Source: Deltaproteobacteria bacterium (lineage in GTDB: Bacteria > Myxococcota_A > UBA9160 > SZUA-336). From it: a stretch of 36,135 nt of DNA. The stretch covers positions 1 to 36,135 of the forward strand of contig SMWZ01000051.1 of NCBI GenBank assembly GCA_004356455.1, written 5' to 3'. Under the pieces are notes generated by a model, which saw only the letters and a program-made list of their open reading frames with translations, did not search any database and had not been told where the DNA came from. Position numbers and translations under genes: made by a program. This document shows positions 32,304 through 36,135 of this stretch, piece by piece (position 1 is the stretch's first letter; every line of letters begins with the position of its first letter).

Positions 32304-34193
32304 CTAGGAGCCGCGCAGCACGCGAATGTTTCCCCTCCGGACCGTGACCTTCTCGGCATCGAAGAACTCCATCAGCGGCACGGTGTACTTGCGCGTCTGG
32401 CCCGTCAGCTTCTTGTACTCCGCCGGCTCGATCTCCCCGCCCTTGCGCAAGTATTGGACCAGGCGTTCGCGTAGATCGTCTATCCCCCCGGTCGCGAAGA
32501 AGAGGCCAGCGGCCACTCGAACCAGCTCTCCCTCGCGCACGAGGTGGTCTGCGACCGGACGCAGCTCGCGCACGTTGACTTTGAGCTCGCGCGCCAGCAC
32601 CTCGAGATTGGGCGGAGCCAGTCCCGCTCCCTTGAGTCGCTCCAGTACCTGCTTTCCGAGCAGCGGATCCGCCACGTGGGCCGCGTGCCCCGGTCTGCGG
32701 TGACCGCTCCTGGCCGCCTCCAGCTCAGCGCGCTCCGCAGCCGCGGCTAGTGCAGCGCGGATGGCTTCTGCGGGCACGTAGGTGGGCAGCCGGCTCGCCA
32801 CCGCGGCGAAGCCCACCCAGGGGTCGATCGGTCGTTCACGGTGGTGCTGCTCGACGGCACGCACGCAGCGCCCGACCAGAATCTCGAACTGATCGGGGTC
32901 CAGCCAGCGATCGGATCCCACACGGACCGCGGCGATGCCGTCGAGCGAGCGAACCTCGCGCAGCAGCTCCGCTTCCCGCACCCCGCGGAGCTTGGCCTGC
33001 TTGATGCGCACCGCAAGTGAAGCGCCGGGATCGTCCGAAGCCAGTGTACGCAGGCCTGCCACGCGTTCCTCACGGGGGATGCGTGCGCGCGGAGGTGCGG
33101 CATCGAGAATCCGACCCCCACCGAGAGTCCAGCCCGCGTCCGGAATCCGGCTGAAACCGCGAACGATGAAGCGATCTCCTTCCACGGCCACCACGGGCTT
33201 GGTGAAGCGCAGTCTCGCGAAGCAGCACTCGCCGGGCTCGAGCCGTTCGCGGTCGAGCAGCGTCAAGCGAGCCGGCCGTTCACTGGTGCCGACATGCACG
33301 GTGAGGGTCCTTCCAGTGCGGAGCGGCGGCGCACCCGGGAGTAGTCTGAGCTCGACGTCGATGCATGTCCGGTAGTCCAGCCGCCCGGGCGTGGCCAGCA
33401 CGCTGCCGCGTGGGACCGCCGCCACGTCGATACCCTGCAGGTTGACCGCGCAACGCGAGCCGGGAAGGGCGCGCTGCGCGCTGCTGCCGTGAATCTGAAG
33501 TCCGCGGATCTTCGTGCGCAGCACCTGTTGCGAGCCCTCCGGTAGGACCTCGATCGTCTCTCCCTCCTGCAGCGCCGCACCGCGCAGTGTTCCTGTTACG
33601 ACCGTTCCGAAGCCGCGCATGCTGAAGACTCGGTCGACCGGCAGCCAGGCGGGGCCGTCCCGCAGTGTGCGCCCCGGGGCCTGGGAGGCGACTTCTTCGA
33701 GTGCGCTCACGAGGTCCTCCAGCCCGTCTCCGCTCAGGGCCGAGACGGGCACGATAGGGGCCCCCGCCAGGCTCGAGCTGGCCAGCTCCTCCTCGACCTC
33801 GAGCCGTGCCAGCTCGACCAGGTCTGGAGATACGGCGTCCAGCTTGCTGAGTGCGACTACACCTCGATCCACGCCGAGTAGCTCGCAGACTGCAAGGTGC
33901 TCCCGGCTCTGCGGCATGATGCCCTCGTCGGCTGCCACCACGAAGAGGACGAGGTCGATGCCGGTCGCGCCGGCGACCATGGTGCGCACGAGCCGTTCGT
34001 GTCCGGGCACGTCCACGATCCCGAGACGCCGACCGGATGGAAGATCGAGCGGCGCGAAGCCCAGCTCGATCGTGATTCCGCGGGCTTTCTCCTCCGGCAG
34101 GCGATCGCACTCCACTCCGGTCAGGGCTCGAACGAGGGCGGTCTTGCCGTGATCGATGTGCCCCGCGGTACCGAGGATGAGCCGCTCTGTCAT
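32304..34193 (-). CDS. selB: Selenocysteine-specific elongation factor SelB
   Basis: The 629-residue GTPase carries Sec-tRNASec to UGA codons marked by a SECIS hairpin. G1 is [20 protein letters not shown], the switch I region is [17 protein letters not shown]3 is [13 protein letters not shown] and G4 is the SelB-like SKLD. EF-Tu-like domains 2 and 3 follow ([52 protein letters not shown]). The C-terminal 250 residues are winged helices that bind SECIS RNA, ending in [20 protein letters not shown] and [16 protein letters not shown]. Length is typical. Its ATG overlaps the serS stop (ATGA). Confidence 0.96.
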   Translation of the reverse strand: MTERLILGTAGHIDHGKTALVRALTGVECDRLPEEKARGITIELGFAPLDLPSGRRLGIVDVPGHERLVRTMVAGATGIDLVLFVVAADEGIMPQSREHLAVCELLGVDRGVVALSKLDAVSPDLVELARLEVEEELASSSLAGAPIVPVSALSGDGLEDLVSALEEVASQAPGRTLRDGPAWLPVDRVFSMRGFGTVVTGTLRGAALQEGETIEVLPEGSQQVLRTKIRGLQIHGSSAQRALPGSRCAVNLQGIDVAAVPRGSVLATPGRLDYRTCIDVELRLLPGAPPLRTGRTLTVHVGTSERPARLTLLDRERLEPGECCFARLRFTKPVVAVEGDRFIVRGFSRIPDAGWTLGGGRILDAAPPRARIPREERVAGLRTLASDDPGASLAVRIKQAKLRGVREAELLREVRSLDGIAAVRVGSDRWLDPDQFEILVGRCVRAVEQHHRERPIDPWVGFAAVASRLPTYVPAEAIRAALAAAAERAELEAARSGHRRPGHAAHVADPLLGKQVLERLKGAGLAPPNLEVLARELKVNVRELRPVADHLVREGELVRVAAGLFFATGGIDDLRERLVQYLRKGGEIEPAEYKKLTGQTRKYTVPLMEFFDAEKVTVRRGNIRVLRGS

Positions 34194-35461
34194 CCGATCC
34201 TGTCGAAGCCGGCGTAGGTCCGAAGCACCTTCGGTATATCGATGGAGCCGTCGGCGCGCTGGTTGTTCTCGAGCAGCGCGATCAGCGCGCGCGAAATCGC
34301 GATCGCCGTGCCGTTCAGCATATGGACGAAACGAAGTTTTCCACTCTTGCGATCGCGGAAGCGTACGCTAAGCCGGCGCGCCTGGTAGTCGGTGCAGTTC
34401 GAGGTGCTGGTGATCTCGCCCCAATCGCCGCTGTCTCCGCGACCGGGCATCCACGCTTCGAGGTCGTACTTGCGATAGGCGGGCGCCCCCAGGTCACCGG
34501 TGCACACCTCCACCACCCGGAAGGGAACCTCGAGTGCCTTGAAAATCTCCTCCTCGATCGCCACGAACTCCTCGTGTATGGCCTCCGACGAGTCGGGATG
34601 GGCGAAGGCGAACATCTCGACCTTGGTGAACTGGTGCACCCGATACAGGCCTTTTCCCGCACGCCCCGACGCGCCGGCCTCGGTACGGAAGCAATGCGAG
34701 AGGCCGGAGTACCTGCGTGGCAGGCTTTCCTCATCCATGATCTCGTCACGATGGAGGCCGCCTAGCGTGATTTCGGCCGTACCGATCAGGACCAGATCCT
34801 CGTTCGCCACCGAGTAGACCTGTGTCTCCTCGCCGCGAGGGTTGAAGCCGAGTCCCTCCGCCACCTCTGTCCGCGCGAGATCGGGAGTTTGGAAGAGCGT
34901 GAAGCCGCGGTCGCGGAGGAAGCCCAGCACGTAGCGAATGAGCGCTTGCTCCAGCAGCACAAGCTCGTTCTTGAGGAAGTAAAATTTCTGTCCCGAAACT
35001 TTTGCGCCGCTCTCGAAGTCGAGAATATCGTGCATCGCTCCCAGCTCGACGTGATCACGCGGCTCGAAGCTGAAGCTCGGAGGCTCCCCGTAACGCCGCA
35101 GCTCGCGGTTGTCGGATTCATCCCCGCCCACGGGCGAGTCCGCGTGGCTCATGTTCGGTACCTGCCTATGCAGCGCTTGGAGCTCCGCCAGGATCTCGCG
35201 CAGCTCGGCTTCCAGCGGAGCCTCGCGCTCCTTGAGGGCCTTGCCGAGCGCCCGCTCCTGCTCGCTCGGCTTCCGCCCCTTGATCTCTTTGGCCAGCTTG
35301 TTGCGCTGCTCGCGCAGGGATTGCTGCTCCGCCAGCAGGCTGCGGCGTCTCTCGCTCAGCTCCACTAGCCGGTCGAGGTCGAGGTCGAGATCGAGCCTGC
35401 GATTGCGGCAGTTTGCCCGAACCGCGTCCAGGTTCTCCTGAATAAAGCGAAGATCCAGCAC
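34190..35461 (-). CDS. serS: Seryl-tRNA synthetase
   Basis: The 423-residue class II synthetase starts at GTG 35461 with VLDLRFIQENLDAV, the normal SerRS N-terminus; GGGGCG lies upstream. Next is the coiled-coil tRNA arm (about residues 25-100). The motifs are SGLSHCFRTEAGASGRAGKG (motif 2 region), YRVHQFTKVEMFAFAHPDSS, SNCTDYQARRLSVRFRD and LNGTAIAISRALIALLENNQ (motif 3). It charges tRNASer and also tRNASec, the first step of selenocysteine synthesis, and is translationally coupled to selB. A run of GGTCGA hexamers (35371-35395) encodes LDLDLD before the arm. Confidence 0.96.
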   Translation of the reverse strand: MLDLRFIQENLDAVRANCRNRRLDLDLDLDRLVELSERRRSLLAEQQSLREQRNKLAKEIKGRKPSEQERALGKALKEREAPLEAELREILAELQALHRQVPNMSHADSPVGGDESDNRELRRYGEPPSFSFEPRDHVELGAMHDILDFESGAKVSGQKFYFLKNELVLLEQALIRYVLGFLRDRGFTLFQTPDLARTEVAEGLGFNPRGEETQVYSVANEDLVLIGTAEITLGGLHRDEIMDEESLPRRYSGLSHCFRTEAGASGRAGKGLYRVHQFTKVEMFAFAHPDSSEAIHEEFVAIEEEIFKALEVPFRVVEVCTGDLGAPAYRKYDLEAWMPGRGDSGDWGEITSTSNCTDYQARRLSVRFRDRKSGKLRFVHMLNGTAIAISRALIALLENNQRADGSIDIPKVLRTYAGFDRIG

Positions 35462-35587
35462 CCTAACGCCCCATGGAGCCCAGCACGCGGCGCCGCTCCA
35501 CATGAGCTGGCTTGAGCGCTACGGCTCTCCTGATAGATCTCACCCGGCTAAGATACGCGCGGATGGGCTTGTCGGGTATCCCGTCGC

Positions 35588-35730
35588 CGGGTCGAGTGGG
35601 AGTTCTTGCAGGCTGATCCCGAGCCCGAGTGGAACGGCACGAAGCTCAGCTTCGAGCTCGAGGCGAGAGAGGGACTCACGCGGGGTGGCAGGCCCTCATC
35701 GATCACGTCGGCGAGCGCACGTACCACTGA
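35588..35730 (+). pseudogene. Decayed SRPBCC/AHSA1-like gene fragment
   Basis: From 35588 to 35680 one frame reads RVEWEFLQADPEPEWNGTKL then SFELEAREGLT, which resembles the middle of SRPBCC (AHSA1-type) proteins, where a strand ending WxGTxLxFxLE is common. The similarity then moves to another frame, giving WQALIDHVGERTYH and TGA at 35728-35730. No intact start or full domain remains. Assignment is from pattern memory and is tentative. Confidence 0.4.
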
Positions 35731-36042
35731 CGGCGCCTGCTGCACCAGCTGACGCGGCCCTCGACCGCGCCTTTGGTGCGCTGGGAGATGCGACTCGGCG
35801 CGCGATCCTCTCGCGCCTGGCCGAGGGCTCCCTCACGGTGGGCGAGATCGCAGATCCATGCGACATATCCCTCAACGCGGTGTCCAAGCAGCTGCGCGTG
35901 CTTGAGCGAGCGGGCTTGATCCAACCTCAGCTTGACGCACGAGCGCCTGCTCCATGCGCGTGCGCTGGAGGATCACCGCTGGGGCTGGGAGGGCGGTCTC
36001 GCGTTGCTCGACCGGCACGCGGCAGCGCTCCGCGCGCGCTAA
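35727..36042 (+). pseudogene. Frameshifted ArsR-family regulator
   Basis: From CTG 35727 the frame reads LTAPAAPADAALDRAFGALG, then DATRRAILSRLAEGSLTVGE, IADPCDISLNAVSKQLRVLE and RAGLIQ: a clear ArsR winged helix. After about 35930 similarity ends in this frame; the +1 frame then reads ERLLHARALEDHRWGWEGGL, ALLDRHAAALRAR and TAA at 36040-36042, like the last helix of ArsR proteins. About 20 residues appear lost at the junction. The start codon is also not ATG: it is CTG where an ATGA-type overlap with the previous stop would be expected. ArsR genes are often beside SRPBCC genes, as here. Confidence 0.6.
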
Positions 36043-36085
36043 CGTCTGGGCCGCCGCAGGTAGGAGCGGGCGGAAACCTTCACAC

Positions 36086-36135
36086 GGAGAGGTGGCCGAG
36101 CGGTCGAAGGCGACGGTCTTGAAAACCGTTGACTC
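36086..36135 (+). tRNA. tRNA-Ser (anticodon UGA), 3' part cut by the window edge
   Basis: GGAGAGGTGGCCGAGCGG begins a typical tRNA-Ser acceptor and D-arm. The anticodon arm is ACGGT-CTTGAAA-ACCGT, giving anticodon TGA, which reads UCA serine codons. The long variable arm, T arm and 3' end lie beyond the window. It is not tRNASec, whose anticodon would be TCA. Confidence 0.9.

Noticed and set aside
36086..36135. tRNASec (selC) next to serS-selB
   Set aside because: The anticodon loop CTTGAAA gives UGA, a serine anticodon, not UCA.

Overview
The window reads as a chromosomal stretch of a high-GC (by eye above 60%), Gram-negative, respiring bacterium. Gene content (complex I, glutathione synthetase, a PilX/GspK-like prepilin, a lysine-rich histone-H1-like protein, a plant-type cystathionine gamma-synthase, NtrC/Fis-type regulators, SelB) fits an uncultured deltaproteobacterial-type lineage (Myxococcota, Desulfobacterota or Binatota neighbourhood). 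That placement is inference; no rRNA or other definitive marker is present.

Layout. 0-5.2 kb is an accessory strip of small genes: the tail of an NtrC-type regulator, a prepilin-like gene whose frame continues past its stop into a hydrophobic tail, a MAPEG protein, a second Fis-tail remnant, a PPOX-fold flavoprotein, a GFA-family zinc protein, an exported amidohydrolase, a pentapeptide-repeat protein and a cupin that has lost its core. 5.2-8.75 kb has a PYROXD2-like FAD oxidoreductase divergent from archease-rtcB (RNA ligation/repair), with a perfect dyad between them. 8.75-14.6 kb holds a class A PBP, gshB, purC, a histone-H1-like gene carrying two copies of a short unnamed motif, and ogt. 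14.6-14.86 kb is a 258-bp element with perfect 19-bp terminal inverted repeats and two 109-bp tandem units; part of it recurs at 32.16 kb.

14.86-19.8 kb is a minus-strand run: gpsA, a lipoprotein, a nucleoside hydrolase interrupted by an in-frame TGA, a PHP phosphoesterase and cystathionine gamma-synthase. 19.9-30.7 kb is a long complex I operon, nuoA-E-F-G-H-J-K-L-M-N. It lacks nuoB, nuoC, nuoD and nuoI, which are exactly the quinone-reducing (Q) module. After it come an MgtC/DUF4010 membrane protein, a repeat- and hairpin-rich gap, and a translationally coupled serS-selB pair (serylation of tRNASec and its delivery to UGA). The right end has decayed SRPBCC and ArsR-type genes and the 5' part of a tRNA-Ser(UGA).

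Working together: nuo supplies respiratory proton pumping; serS-selB supplies selenocysteine decoding, though no selA, selC, selD or clear selenoprotein is in view; archease-rtcB is an RNA-ligase pair. Several genes have a TANNNT-like hexamer 6-12 nt before the start codon and no Shine-Dalgarno, suggesting leaderless mRNAs, while others carry clear AGGAG-type sites.
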